Shown here one piece after another: positions 45,927 through 55,056 of a stretch of DNA of 64,000 nucleotides. The position numbers and the translations under genes are program-made. Positions within the stretch are counted from its first letter, which is position 1, and the number at the start of each line of letters is the position of its first letter. The DNA is from Alkaliphilus transvaalensis ATCC 700919. GTDB lineage: Bacteria > Bacillota > Clostridia > Peptostreptococcales > Natronincolaceae. Location of the stretch: NCBI RefSeq assembly GCF_000621485.1, contig NZ_KK211286.1:62001-126000 (forward strand). Reading direction: 5' to 3'. The notes below the pieces were generated by a model that ran no database searches, was not told the DNA's origin, and saw only the letters and a program-made list of their open reading frames with translations.

Positions 45927-47486
45927 ATGAAATTTGAAATTATAACTGTCACATCCCGAAGCGTAACCATTGAATTAGCTAATAATCAGTGTGTATATGC
46001 TGTAAAAGATTTTGAAGTATATGTTAATAATCAAGTTGCAAAGGTTACTAGAAATAATGTTGTCACTATATATGATCTAGAGCCTAACAAAGAATATGAA
46101 GTATACGTTAAGGCTCTAGATGATACTACAACTAGTAATATCAAAGTTTTTAGAACTAATCAAGAATATGTAACTTTAAATGTAAAGGATTTTGGTGCTG
46201 TAGGTAATGGGGAAGTCTATGATACTGCGGCTATTCAAGCCGCAATACTATCTTGTCCAGCAAATGGTAGGGTAGTGATCCCCGAAGGAAAGTATCTATC
46301 GACCCCCATCTTCTTAAAGAGCAATATGACTTTAGAAATTCAAAAGGGAGCAACCTTACTGGGAAGTACTGTAAGAGAGCATTACCCTATATTACCAGGA
46401 CTAACTGAAACAAATGATGGAACAGATGAATTTTATCTTGGTTCTTGGGAAGGTGATCCTATGGATTGCTTTGCCAGCTTACTTACTGGAATTAACGTAG
46501 AAAATGTAATTATAACAGGGGAAGGTACGATTGATGGTAATGCTTCCTTTGAAAATTGGTGGGAGGATGCTAAAGTTAAGCGTATCGCATGGCGCCCTAG
46601 ATTACTTTTCCTAAGGGATTGTAAAAATGTACTTGTTGAAGGAGTTACAGTACAGAATTCTCCGTCATGGACAGTGCATCCATTATTTTGTCAAGACATT
46701 AAATTTATTAATCTAAATGTAATCAACCCAAAAGACTCACCAAATACCGATGGAATTAATCCTGAGTCATGCAAGAATGTCTTAATTCTTGGTGTAGACT
46801 TTTCTGTTGGTGATGACTGTATTGCCATCAAATCAGGAAAAATTTATCTTGGAAGAAAACTAAAAACACCGTCAGAAAATATTATTATCAGAAACAGTCA
46901 TATGAAATTTGGCCATGGTGCTATTGTTATTGGTAGTGAAATGGCAGGTGGAATAAAGAACATTGTAGCTAGTCAATGTATATTTGAGGAAACTGATAGA
47001 GGAATTCGTGTCAAAACACGAAGAGGAAGAGGCAAAGACGGTATTATTAATGGTCTTTTTGCAGAAAATATCCTTATGAAAAAGGTTTTAACACCATTTG
47101 TTATTAACGCCTTCTACTTCTGTGATCCAGATGGTAAAACAGAATATGTATGGAGTAAAGAAAAGCTACCAGTAGATGATGGCACTCCAACGATTAGAAA
47201 TATCTATTATAAAGATATTAAATGTGAAGACAGTGAAGTCGCTGCAGGGTTTTTCTACGGATTACCTGAGAGAAAAATTGAAAATATCCACTTAGAAAAC
47301 ATTGAAATTACTTTTGCAGAAGATGCAAAAGAAGATTTCCCCGCAATGATGAGCTTCTTAGATAAGCAAGTAAAAGCAGGCTTTTTCATTGGCAATGCCA
47401 CAAATGTGACAATAAAGAATGTTTCTATAGATGATGTTATTGGCGAAGCCTTTACATATGTAGAGGTAGATCAGCTGAATAATTAA
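45927..47486 (+). CDS. GH28 polygalacturonase, cytoplasmic
   Basis: No signal peptide. Residues 1-85 form a fibronectin III-like module. The rest is a right-handed beta-helix with the GH28 catalytic series: NTDG near residue 275, DD in VGDDCIAIKSG, GHGA in FGHGAIVIGSE and RVKT in RGIRVKTRRGRG. It resembles exo-polygalacturonases that release galacturonate from oligomers. Together with the importer it indicates breakdown of imported oligogalacturonides inside the cell. ATG follows GAGGTGAAAGG. Confidence 0.9.
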   Translation: MKFEIITVTSRSVTIELANNQCVYAVKDFEVYVNNQVAKVTRNNVVTIYDLEPNKEYEVYVKALDDTTTSNIKVFRTNQEYVTLNVKDFGAVGNGEVYDTAAIQAAILSCPANGRVVIPEGKYLSTPIFLKSNMTLEIQKGATLLGSTVREHYPILPGLTETNDGTDEFYLGSWEGDPMDCFASLLTGINVENVIITGEGTIDGNASFENWWEDAKVKRIAWRPRLLFLRDCKNVLVEGVTVQNSPSWTVHPLFCQDIKFINLNVINPKDSPNTDGINPESCKNVLILGVDFSVGDDCIAIKSGKIYLGRKLKTPSENIIIRNSHMKFGHGAIVIGSEMAGGIKNIVASQCIFEETDRGIRVKTRRGRGKDGIINGLFAENILMKKVLTPFVINAFYFCDPDGKTEYVWSKEKLPVDDGTPTIRNIYYKDIKCEDSEVAAGFFYGLPERKIENIHLENIEITFAEDAKEDFPAMMSFLDKQVKAGFFIGNATNVTIKNVSIDDVIGEAFTYVEVDQLNN

Positions 47487-47521
47487 GTAGATATATTATT
47501 TAAAATTTAGGAGGGAGTAAT

Positions 47522-48355
47522 ATGCTAGAGATTAGATATGCATCAAGCAATAAAGATGCTAAGCATTATGATACTGAGAGATTAAGAGAAGAATTCCACG
47601 TGGGAGGTTTATTCCAAGCAGATGAAATCAAAATGGTATATACCCATTATGATCGAATGATTGCTGGTTCTGTGTGCCCAGTAGAGAAGGAATTAAAGTT
47701 AGAAGCAGGAAAAGAAATTGGTGCAGAGTATTTCTTAGAAAGAAGAGAATTAGGAATCATTAATATTGGTGGAAAAGGGATCGTAATTCTTGATGGACAA
47801 GAGTATGAAATGGATAAAAGAGATGGATTATATGTTGGTATGGGAGTAAAGGAAGTTTCTTTTAAATCAGTAGATGGAAAAACACCAGCTAAGTTTTATA
47901 TTAATTCAGCTCCTGCCCATACATCTTATCCAACAGTTAAAATCAATATTAAAGATGCTAACCCTGTTGTTTTAGGAACAGCTGCTGAACTTAATCAAAG
48001 AACTATTTATCAGTATGTACATCCAAATGTTTGCAAGTCTTGCCAATTAGTAATGGGAATGACGCTATTAGAAGAAGGGTCAGTATGGAACACAATGCCA
48101 TCCCATACCCATGACCGTAGAATGGAAGTATACTTCTATTTTGATATGGATGAAGATGCAATGGTATTCCATATGATGGGAGAGCCTAAAGAAACAAGAC
48201 ATATTATTATGAGAAATGAAGAAGCGGTAATTTCACCATCTTGGTCAATTCACTCTGGAGTAGGTACTAAGAAATATACCTTTATTTGGGGTATGGTAGG
48301 TGAAAATCAAACCTTTACTGATATGGACTTTATTAACAATAAAGATTTATTATAG
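47522..48355 (+). CDS. kduI: 5-keto-4-deoxyuronate isomerase
   Basis: 277 residues, the usual length, with the metal-binding cupin pattern [15 protein letters not shown] and HSGVGT near the C terminus. It converts 5-keto-4-deoxyuronate to 3-deoxy-D-glycero-2,5-hexodiulosonate, between GH105 and KduD. AGGAGGG is its ribosome binding site. It is followed by kduD after 17 bases. Confidence 0.95.
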   Translation: MLEIRYASSNKDAKHYDTERLREEFHVGGLFQADEIKMVYTHYDRMIAGSVCPVEKELKLEAGKEIGAEYFLERRELGIINIGGKGIVILDGQEYEMDKRDGLYVGMGVKEVSFKSVDGKTPAKFYINSAPAHTSYPTVKINIKDANPVVLGTAAELNQRTIYQYVHPNVCKSCQLVMGMTLLEEGSVWNTMPSHTHDRRMEVYFYFDMDEDAMVFHMMGEPKETRHIIMRNEEAVISPSWSIHSGVGTKKYTFIWGMVGENQTFTDMDFINNKDLL

Positions 48356-48372
48356 TCTTTAGGAGGGATACT

Positions 48373-49149
48373 ATGGAAAATAATTACGTTAATCACAATT
48401 TTGGGTTAAAGGGTAAAGTAGCAATGGTTACTGGAGGAAACTCTGGGATTGGAAAAGGAATTGCATTAGGTCTTGCTCAGGCAGGAGCTGATTTGTTTAT
48501 CTACACCCATTCTAACCGTGGTGTAGAAGAAATGAGACAAGAAGTAGAAGCTTTAGGAGTAAAAATTGCCTTCGGTCAAGGAAACCTAGATGAAGAAGCA
48601 GATGCAATGGGAGCAGTTGAAAAGTGTGTTGAAGCCTATGGCAAAATTGATATCTTAGTAAATAATGCAGGTACAATTCACCGTGCACCATTATTAGAAG
48701 GTGATAATGATGCTTGGAAAAAGGTAATTGATCTTAACCTAAACTCTATTTACTATATTTCAAAAGTTGCAGGAAAATACATGGCTGAACAAGGATCTGG
48801 AAAGATTATCAACATAGCATCTATGTTATCCTTCCAAGGTGGGAAGTTTGTTCCTTCCTACACAGCATCAAAGCATGGTGTTGCGGGTTTAACTAAAGCC
48901 TTTGCTAATGAATTAGCAGAGAAAAATATTCAAATTAATGCAATTGCACCAGGATATATCGAAACAGCCAATACTGCACCTATTAGAGCAGATGAAAAGA
49001 GAAATTCCGAAATCTTAGGACGAATTCCAGCAGCTAGATGGGGTCAACCAGAAGATTTGGCTGCAGCAGCAGTTTTCTTAGCTTCTAATGCTTCTAACTA
49101 CATGAACGGTCACATTTTAGCAGTTGATGGCGGTTGGTTAGTAAGATAA
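48373..49149 (+). CDS. kduD: 2-deoxy-D-gluconate 3-dehydrogenase (KduD)
   Basis: A 258-residue short-chain dehydrogenase with TGGNSGIGKGIA (NAD site), NNAG and a catalytic YTASK. The C-terminal GGW ending is usual. Reduces the diketouronate to 2-keto-3-deoxygluconate, the substrate of the KDG kinases. Ribosome binding site AGGAGGG, 17 bases after kduI. Confidence 0.93.
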   Translation: MENNYVNHNFGLKGKVAMVTGGNSGIGKGIALGLAQAGADLFIYTHSNRGVEEMRQEVEALGVKIAFGQGNLDEEADAMGAVEKCVEAYGKIDILVNNAGTIHRAPLLEGDNDAWKKVIDLNLNSIYYISKVAGKYMAEQGSGKIINIASMLSFQGGKFVPSYTASKHGVAGLTKAFANELAEKNIQINAIAPGYIETANTAPIRADEKRNSEILGRIPAARWGQPEDLAAAAVFLASNASNYMNGHILAVDGGWLVR

Positions 49150-49191
49150 TTCGTTTATCATTTTGATATATATTTTTTTCCCCCATTTTAG

Positions 49192-49244
49192 TTAAGGGTT
49201 AAGGGGGTGAAAATTAGTGGGTCTAATTCCCCCTAAGCCCTTAA
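49192..49244 (+). terminator. Terminator-like hairpin after kduD
   Basis: TTAAGGG, TTAA and GGGGG (49192-49207) pair with CCCCC, TAAG and CCCTTAA (49229-49244), about 16 pairs with one mismatch. It is the strongest GC stem in the region and closes the kdu operon before the kdgK promoter. Confidence 0.7.
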
Positions 49245-49360
49245 TAACTTTTGTGAGAAGATACAATATAAAAAAACATAAATACTGAGAAAAAGCTAGA
49301 AAAATGATGAAAAACCATAGAAAGTGAGACTCATTCATGTTATTGTCTTTTTTTTAGGTT

Positions 49361-49389
49361 TTGAATTATGAAACGTAATTTCATATAAT
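49361..49389 (+). promoter_or_regulatory. Promoter with internal KdgR-type operator (kdgK operon)
   Basis: TTGAAT (49361-49366), a 17-base spacer and TATAAT (49384-49389). The spacer holds GAAACGTAATTTC (49370-49382). The following bases ATAATGAAACTATA are also shared with the eda promoter. Same regulator likely, the IclR protein at 38228. Confidence 0.7.
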
Positions 49390-49532
49390 GAAACTATAAA
49401 CATAATGTTATCGTGTTATTATTCAGCAATAATCAATAATTAGAAATTTATTTAATAATCAATAACTAGAAATATATCAAATAATTAATAATTAATAATG
49501 TTATATTACCAATAATTAAGGGAGGCTATCAA
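49390..49532. other. Tandem AT-rich leader before kdgK
   Basis: Two imperfect copies of a unit AATAATCAATAATTAGAAAT (near 49428 and 49454) are followed by AT-rich bases up to AAGGGAGG, the ribosome binding site of kdgK. The leader is about 140 bases. No gene. Confidence 0.5.
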
Positions 49533-50555
49533 ATGAAAAAGGTTGTAACTTTAGGAGAAATAATGTTAAGGTTATCATCTCCAGGATATACAAGATTTGT
49601 TCAAGCAGATTCTTTCGATGCATGTTACGGTGGTGGAGAAGCAAACGTTTGTGTTTCTTTATCTAACTATGGATTAGATGCAAGATTTGTAACTAAAGTA
49701 CCAAAGCATGAAATTGGTCAATGCGCAGTTAATGCTTTAAGAAAATATGGTGTAGATACAGATTATATTGCTAGAGGTGGAGATCGTTTAGGTATCTACT
49801 TCCTTGAAACTGGAGCTTCTCAAAGGGCTTCAAAAGTAATTTATGATAGAGCCCATGCAGCAATCGCTGAAGCTGATACAAGTGATTTTAACTGGAAAGA
49901 AATATTTGATGGAGCAGATTGGTTCCACTTTACAGGAATTACACCTGCCTTAAGTGATAAGGCTGCTGCAGTTACCCTTGAAGCATGTAAAGCTGCTAAA
50001 GAAATGGGAGTAACAGTTTCTGTGGACTTAAACTACCGTAAAAAACTTTGGACACCAGAAAAAGCTGGTGAAGTTATGGCTTCATTAATGGAATACGTTG
50101 ACGTATGTATTGGAAATGAAGAAGATGCAGAAATGGTATTTGGTATTCATGCTGAAGATACAGATATCACTAAAGGCGAAATTAACCACGCTGCATACGA
50201 AGACGTTGCTAAGAAGTTAATTGAAAGATTTGGTTTCAAATATGTAGCTTCTACTTTAAGAGAAAGTTACTCAGCATCAGATAATGGTTGGTCAGCATTA
50301 TTATATGATGGTGAAAAATCATATTTATCTAAAAAATATGATGTAAGAATTGTAGACCGTGTTGGTGGAGGAGATTCCTTTGCTTCAGGTTTAATTTATG
50401 GATTAGTTACAGAAATGCCTTTACAAGATGCATTAGAATTTGCAGTAGCAGCATCTGCATTAAAACACACAATCCCTGGTGATGCAAACCTTGTTTCAGT
50501 AGAAGAAGTTATGACTTTAGCACAAGGTGATGGTTCAGGTCGTGTACAACGATAA
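49533..50555 (+). CDS. kdgK: KDG kinase 1 (PfkB family)
   Basis: 340 residues with the PfkB pattern GGGEANVCVSLSNYGLDA near the N terminus and the catalytic GGGDSFASGL near residue 278. It phosphorylates 2-keto-3-deoxygluconate for Eda. The start follows AAGGGAGG. The last 29 bases overlap the next kinase gene. Its use of GGGDSF rather than GAGDGF separates it from the second kinase. Confidence 0.88.
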   Translation: MKKVVTLGEIMLRLSSPGYTRFVQADSFDACYGGGEANVCVSLSNYGLDARFVTKVPKHEIGQCAVNALRKYGVDTDYIARGGDRLGIYFLETGASQRASKVIYDRAHAAIAEADTSDFNWKEIFDGADWFHFTGITPALSDKAAAVTLEACKAAKEMGVTVSVDLNYRKKLWTPEKAGEVMASLMEYVDVCIGNEEDAEMVFGIHAEDTDITKGEINHAAYEDVAKKLIERFGFKYVASTLRESYSASDNGWSALLYDGEKSYLSKKYDVRIVDRVGGGDSFASGLIYGLVTEMPLQDALEFAVAASALKHTIPGDANLVSVEEVMTLAQGDGSGRVQR

Positions 50556-51504
50556 TAGAGAAGTGATCACCTTTGGGGAAACAATGGTCTTATTTAATCC
50601 AGATACAACAGGACCATTGAGATATGCCCATCATTTTAGTAAGTCTATTGCAGGGGCAGAGTCAAATGTGGCCATTGCCCTTGCAAGATTAGGTCATCAA
50701 GTGGGTTGGTTTTCAAAACTAGGGGATGATGAATTTGGTAGATATATTCAATCTGTAATAAGAGGTGAAGGAGTAGACGTATCTAGAGTAGTAACGGATT
50801 CAACTGCAAGTACTGGGTTACTCTTCAAAGAAAGATTTGCCCATGTTAATCCTAATATTTATTACTACCGCAAGCATTCTGCTGCAAGCCTTTTTAAAAT
50901 AGAAGATCTAGATTATAACTATATTTCATCAGCCAAAATTTTTCATATTACAGGAATTACCCCTGCTTTATCTGCTTCTGCAAGGGAAGCTGTGTATAAA
51001 GCAATAGAAATAGCAAAGAAAAATAATGTTCTAGTTTCATTTGACCCTAATATTCGTCTAAAACTTTGGTCTATTGATGAAGCAAAGGAAGTACTTCTAG
51101 ATATAGCAAAAAAAGCAGATATCATTTTCCCTGGAATTGACGAAGGACGTATTTTATTAGGACTTGAAGATCCAATCGAAATAACAGAAGCCTTTCATGG
51201 GATGGGATGTAAAACCATAGCTACCAAACTTGGTAAAGACGGATGTTACGTTTCAAATCAAAAGGAAAAGACCTTTGTTGAAGGATATGTAATAGAAAAA
51301 CCTGAAGATACAGTAGGTGCAGGTGATGGATTCGCTGCTGGATTTTTATCGGGTCTTCTTAGGGGAGACAGCTTACATGGATGTGCAAAACTGGCTAATG
51401 CAGTCGGGGCAATGGCTACTCTAGTAAGAGGAGACATGGAGGGCTTTCCAACCTTAACTCAGGTTAAAGAATTTATGGGAGTTAACCAATATATCGATAG
51501 ATAA
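50527..51504 (+). CDS. KDG kinase 2-like PfkB sugar kinase
   Basis: Up to 325 residues with GAESNVAIALARLG and the catalytic GAGDGFAAGF. The frame overlaps the upstream kinase; GTG at 50527, ATG at 50530 or GTG at 50542 are possible starts, and the real one is uncertain. The sequence differs widely from kinase 1, so they are not a recent copy pair. It may act on a related keto-deoxy sugar. Confidence 0.8.
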   Translation: MMVQVVYNDNREVITFGETMVLFNPDTTGPLRYAHHFSKSIAGAESNVAIALARLGHQVGWFSKLGDDEFGRYIQSVIRGEGVDVSRVVTDSTASTGLLFKERFAHVNPNIYYYRKHSAASLFKIEDLDYNYISSAKIFHITGITPALSASAREAVYKAIEIAKKNNVLVSFDPNIRLKLWSIDEAKEVLLDIAKKADIIFPGIDEGRILLGLEDPIEITEAFHGMGCKTIATKLGKDGCYVSNQKEKTFVEGYVIEKPEDTVGAGDGFAAGFLSGLLRGDSLHGCAKLANAVGAMATLVRGDMEGFPTLTQVKEFMGVNQYIDR

Positions 51505-51506
51505 GG

Positions 51507-51899
51507 ATGATGAATGTGCTAGGATTAGAACATGTGGGAATATGTGCTAAAGACACAGTGGCATTAAAGGATTGGTATATAAAACTTTTCAATTTCAAAA
51601 TTGTTTATGATAATCAAAAAGAACAACCTACCTATTTTTTACTGATGGAAGACAACAATATGATAGAAATCTATCCAGCGGAGACTTCAGTAGAATCGGT
51701 AGATAATAAACACCAAGGTATTAGACATTTAGCCTTCTCCACCGATAATATCGAAAAAGAGTATCAAAATCTTTTAGATCATGGTGTAGAAATTATAGAT
51801 GAACTTAAGTCTAATCCTAAAGGGATTAAGACAGCCTTCTTTAAGGATCCAGAAGGTAACATTATTCACTTTATTCAAAGACCTGAAAGCTTAATATAA
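51507..51899 (+). CDS. VOC/glyoxalase-like protein
   Basis: Up to 130 residues; starts at 51507, 51510 or GTG 51516 are possible, the last having AAGGA at the usual distance. One VOC domain: GLEHVGICAKDTVALKDWYIK at the start (quoted in part) and KTAFFKDPEGNIIHFIQ at the end, giving His and Glu metal ligands. Follows the second kinase after 2 bases, so it is part of the operon. It may handle a reactive aldehyde or a keto-sugar. Confidence 0.8.
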   Translation: MMNVLGLEHVGICAKDTVALKDWYIKLFNFKIVYDNQKEQPTYFLLMEDNNMIEIYPAETSVESVDNKHQGIRHLAFSTDNIEKEYQNLLDHGVEIIDELKSNPKGIKTAFFKDPEGNIIHFIQRPESLI

Positions 51900-51971
51900 A
51901 GAAAAATTAATACAAATTAAGTGTAAAATTCAGATTTATTTATTTGCAAACCCCTAAACATTTACTCTATA

Positions 51972-52009
51972 AAAGCCTGTTAATCGCGCTAAGTTAACAG
52001 GCTTTCTCC
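51972..52009 (+). terminator. Terminator after kinase-VOC operon
   Basis: A 12-bp perfect stem, AAAGCCTGTTAA (51972-51983) with TTAACAGGCTTT (51994-52005), has a 10-base loop and a short T-rich tail. It closes the second transcript of the pectin island. Confidence 0.85.
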
Positions 52010-52150
52010 GTGCTCAAAAATGGAACAAAGCTTTTCCTACAAAGATTAAGTGGTAGGCTTGGGTTGAGATGCATTACGGAAAATTGAGACGATTGTAACT
52101 ATTAAAAAACCATAATTTCCTATGTATTATAAAAAACCTATAAAAAAGGC

Positions 52151-52166
52151 ATTGTTAACGTGTGCA
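52151..52166. promoter_or_regulatory. LacI-type operator (own gene)
   Basis: ATTGTTAACGTGTGCA, 34 bases before the LacI start. Its exact reverse complement stands at 53566-53581 ahead of uxaB. The pattern TTG...ACGT...CAA fits LacI-family sites, so autoregulation is likely. Confidence 0.65.
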
Positions 52167-52199
52167 GGGTATGATAAGATAGAGTTAGAGGTGATACTA

Positions 52200-53207
52200 A
52201 TGAGTGTTACGATAAAGGATATTGCTAAAATAGCGAACGTATCCCATACGACTGTATCAAGAGCATTAAACGATAGCCCACTAATCAATTCTGAAACAAA
52301 AGAAAAGATTAAAATTATTGCTAAGGAATTGAACTATACGCCTAACTACAATGCAAAAAGCCTTGTACTAGATAAATCATACCATATTGGACTATTTTTT
52401 TCCACTATAACACAAGGAACCTCATCACATTTTTTTCATGAGGTTGTTAAGGGAGTTAATGAGGTTATTAAAGATCAATATAACCTAGTTGTTAAAGGGA
52501 TTGATGATTATCAAGATTTTAACCAGATTAATAAAAATACCTTTGACGGGATCATCGTGATGAGTCAAAGTACGAAGGACAAAAGCTTTATCTATAGTGT
52601 CTTAAAGAAAAATATTCCCCTTGTTGTTCTTAACAGAGAAGTTGATGAAGAAAAAATTGTTAATATATTATCTGATGATAAAAGAGGGGCCTATAATGCC
52701 GTTAAGCATTTAATTGAAAAGGGCCATAGAAAAATAGCAATTATTGAGGGTCAAGAAGGGTTTAAATCCACCCATGAAAGAAGAGAAGGATATTTAGAAG
52801 CCTTAATGGATTATCAAATTTCCCTTGATAGAAAGTATCTTGTTAGAGGAAACTATGATTTAGAGAGTGGTTATAAAGCAATGAAACAACTTCTTAACTT
52901 AGAAGAATTACCAACTGCAGTTTTTTGTTCCAATGATGATATGGCGGTGGGGGCAATGAAGGCTTTAGGAGAGAAGAAAATAAGCGTACCTCAAGATATA
53001 TCAATTGTCGGTTTCGATGATAACGTTTTTTCTGCCTTTTTAACACCTGCCTTAACAACGATTAAAAGACCAATTGAAAAAATTAGTCAAGAAGGGGCTA
53101 AAAGATTAATAGACTTAATTAATGGGAAATCATTAAGTGACGAAGCTATCTATATTAAAACAGAGTTACAGGTGAGAGATTCTGTTAAAGATTTATTAGT
53201 TAGGTAA
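52200..53207 (+). CDS. LacI family transcriptional regulator
   Basis: ATG at 52200 follows AGAGGTGAT; an earlier in-frame ATG at 52122 would put the operator inside the gene. Residues 1-50 form the LacI helix-turn-helix (TIKDIAKIANVSHTTVSRAL). The rest is the periplasmic-binding-like sensor (NDDMAVGAMKALGE, VGFDDNVFSAFLTP). It probably represses uxaBA and itself through the 16-bp sites, with a uronate intermediate as inducer. Confidence 0.92.
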   Translation: MSVTIKDIAKIANVSHTTVSRALNDSPLINSETKEKIKIIAKELNYTPNYNAKSLVLDKSYHIGLFFSTITQGTSSHFFHEVVKGVNEVIKDQYNLVVKGIDDYQDFNQINKNTFDGIIVMSQSTKDKSFIYSVLKKNIPLVVLNREVDEEKIVNILSDDKRGAYNAVKHLIEKGHRKIAIIEGQEGFKSTHERREGYLEALMDYQISLDRKYLVRGNYDLESGYKAMKQLLNLEELPTAVFCSNDDMAVGAMKALGEKKISVPQDISIVGFDDNVFSAFLTPALTTIKRPIEKISQEGAKRLIDLINGKSLSDEAIYIKTELQVRDSVKDLLVR

Positions 53208-53215
53208 AGAAAGTA

Positions 53216-53432
53216 AAGTTATATTCAAAAGAATATATAAAAGAATATAAAAAAAGAATTTATAAAAAAGCATATAAAAAAGTGTATTTATATAAAAGAA
53301 TATATATAAAAGAATATAAAAAAACATTGAAAAAACATAAAAATATATAAAATAATATATTAAAAAGTATATTAAAAAACATATTGAAAAATATACAAAA
53401 TCAAAAAATGAATAGATATATAGAACACTAAT
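53216..53432. repeat. AT-only low-complexity tract
   Basis: About 215 bases made mostly of AAAGAATATATAAAA-like units of A-runs and TATA, with hardly any C. It follows the LacI stop. It has no likely gene; a long frame on the other strand (53196-53447) is the result of poor composition. Could arise by slippage or act as a curved or easily melted spacer. Confidence 0.7.
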
Positions 53433-53565
53433 AGGAGATTGCCTCATTATTGAAGCACTGGTATTGAGAGAAAGTAGAATATTTTTTAAAGTACCATGGT
53501 AAGATGCAATTTCCTAAATAAAATCTCATTTTAAGATTACATCTATTGTGGGATTTTAACAAAAT

Positions 53566-53581
53566 TGCACACGTTAACAAT
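53566..53581. promoter_or_regulatory. LacI-type operator of uxaBA
   Basis: TGCACACGTTAACAAT is the exact reverse complement of the site at 52151-52166. It stands 26 bases before the uxaB start and would block transcription after initiation. No full promoter pair is clear upstream. Confidence 0.65.
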
Positions 53582-53607
53582 ACTTAAGACCCAAGGAGGA
53601 AAAATTA

Positions 53608-55056
53608 ATGAAGTTAAATCAAAGTGTTTACAAAGAATTTAAAAAGTACCCAGAGAGGATACTTCAATTTGGTGAAGGTAATTTCTTAAGAGGATTTGCT
53701 GATTGGATGGTGGATAAGTTAAACAAAGAAGCAGGGTTTGATAGTGGTGTCTTAGTAATCCAACCTCGTAATGGGTCTTCAGCAGAAAGACTTAATGGTC
53801 AGGATGGACTTTATACCCTTTATATGAATGGAATAAAAGATGGAAAGGTATTAAGTGAAGTATCTGTAAACAACGCTATCACTAGAGGAATTAATACTTT
53901 TTCAAACTATGATCTGTATCTTGCTGCTGCAGAAAATCCAGAACTTAAACTAGTATTTTCTAATACTACAGAGGCAGGTATCGAATTTAATGAGAATGAT
54001 AAATTAGAGGATCGACCTCAACAGAGTTTCCCTGGAAAATTAACTGCATTTTTATACCATAGATATAGAACCTTTAATGGAGATCCATCAAAGGGGATGG
54101 TTTTTATACCATGTGAGCTTATAGATAAAAACGGAGAAAAATTAAAAGATATCATCTTAAAATTGGCTAAGTTATGGAATCTTGAAGAAGGTTTTATCAG
54201 CTGGATTAATGAAGCAAATACCTTCTGTAATAGTTTAGTAGATAGAATTGTTCCTGGTAAACCAAAGGAAAGAATGGAAGAGATTACGAAGGAATTAGGA
54301 TACGTAGATGACTTTGTAGTAGAGGCAGAGCAATTCCATCTTTGGGTAATTGAAGGACCCCAATGGATTAAAGATATATTCCCTGCCCATAAGATTGGAT
54401 TAAATGTTTTAGTAGTTGATGATATGACCCCATATAGAACTAGAAAAGTAAGAATTCTTAACGGAGCCCATACAACTATGGTGCCAGTTGCTTATTTATA
54501 TGGTTGCGAAACAGTAAAAGAATCTGTAGAAGATGAAGTAATTGGTAAATATATTAAAGAAGCAATATTCCAAGAGATTATTCCAACTTTAGACTTATCA
54601 AAAGAAGAATTAGATGTATTTGCCAATGATGTGTTAGATCGTTTTAGAAATCCTTTTATTAAGCACTATTTAATGAGTATTGCTTTAAATTCAATGAGTA
54701 AGTTTGAAACTAGAGTATTACCATCTATACTAGAATATAAGAAGAGAAAAAATGCGCTACCTCAAAAATTAGTTTTTTCATTGGCATCCTTAATTTCCTT
54801 CTATAAGGGAGAAAGAGACGGGGTTCCAATTGCTTTATCAGATGATCAAGATATTTTAGAAATGTTTGCTACGCTTTGGAACAATAATGATGGTTCTGAA
54901 GAAGCCCTATATAATCTTACAAAGGAGGTTTTAGGGGCAGAAAGAATCTGGAAAATGGATTTAAATGAAGTAGAAGGTCTAACAGATGCAATTGCAAGTC
55001 AATTAGTTAAGATCGAAAAATCTGGCTTAAAAATAGCATTACAGGAGATGATGTAA
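53608..55056 (+). CDS. uxaB: Tagaturonate reductase (altronate oxidoreductase)
   Basis: A 482-residue long-chain polyol/mannitol dehydrogenase-like enzyme: [15 protein letters not shown] for NAD binding and [13 protein letters not shown], the K-x4-N-x2-H catalytic group. Reduces tagaturonate to altronate with NADH. AAGGAGG precedes the ATG. The last base overlaps the next start, so uxaB and uxaA are coupled. The 16-bp LacI site is ahead of it. Confidence 0.94.
   Translation: MKLNQSVYKEFKKYPERILQFGEGNFLRGFADWMVDKLNKEAGFDSGVLVIQPRNGSSAERLNGQDGLYTLYMNGIKDGKVLSEVSVNNAITRGINTFSNYDLYLAAAENPELKLVFSNTTEAGIEFNENDKLEDRPQQSFPGKLTAFLYHRYRTFNGDPSKGMVFIPCELIDKNGEKLKDIILKLAKLWNLEEGFISWINEANTFCNSLVDRIVPGKPKERMEEITKELGYVDDFVVEAEQFHLWVIEGPQWIKDIFPAHKIGLNVLVVDDMTPYRTRKVRILNGAHTTMVPVAYLYGCETVKESVEDEVIGKYIKEAIFQEIIPTLDLSKEELDVFANDVLDRFRNPFIKHYLMSIALNSMSKFETRVLPSILEYKKRKNALPQKLVFSLASLISFYKGERDGVPIALSDDQDILEMFATLWNNNDGSEEALYNLTKEVLGAERIWKMDLNEVEGLTDAIASQLVKIEKSGLKIALQEMM

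Noticed and set aside
53196-53447. 83-aa frame on the minus strand
   Set aside because: It lies wholly in A/T low-complexity sequence and gives a Tyr/Phe/Ile-only product with no ribosome binding site.
53490-53515. Solo end of MITE family 1 (GATGCAATTTCCTAA)
   Set aside because: Only about 12 bases agree and no partner end is nearby; chance is likely in AT-rich DNA.
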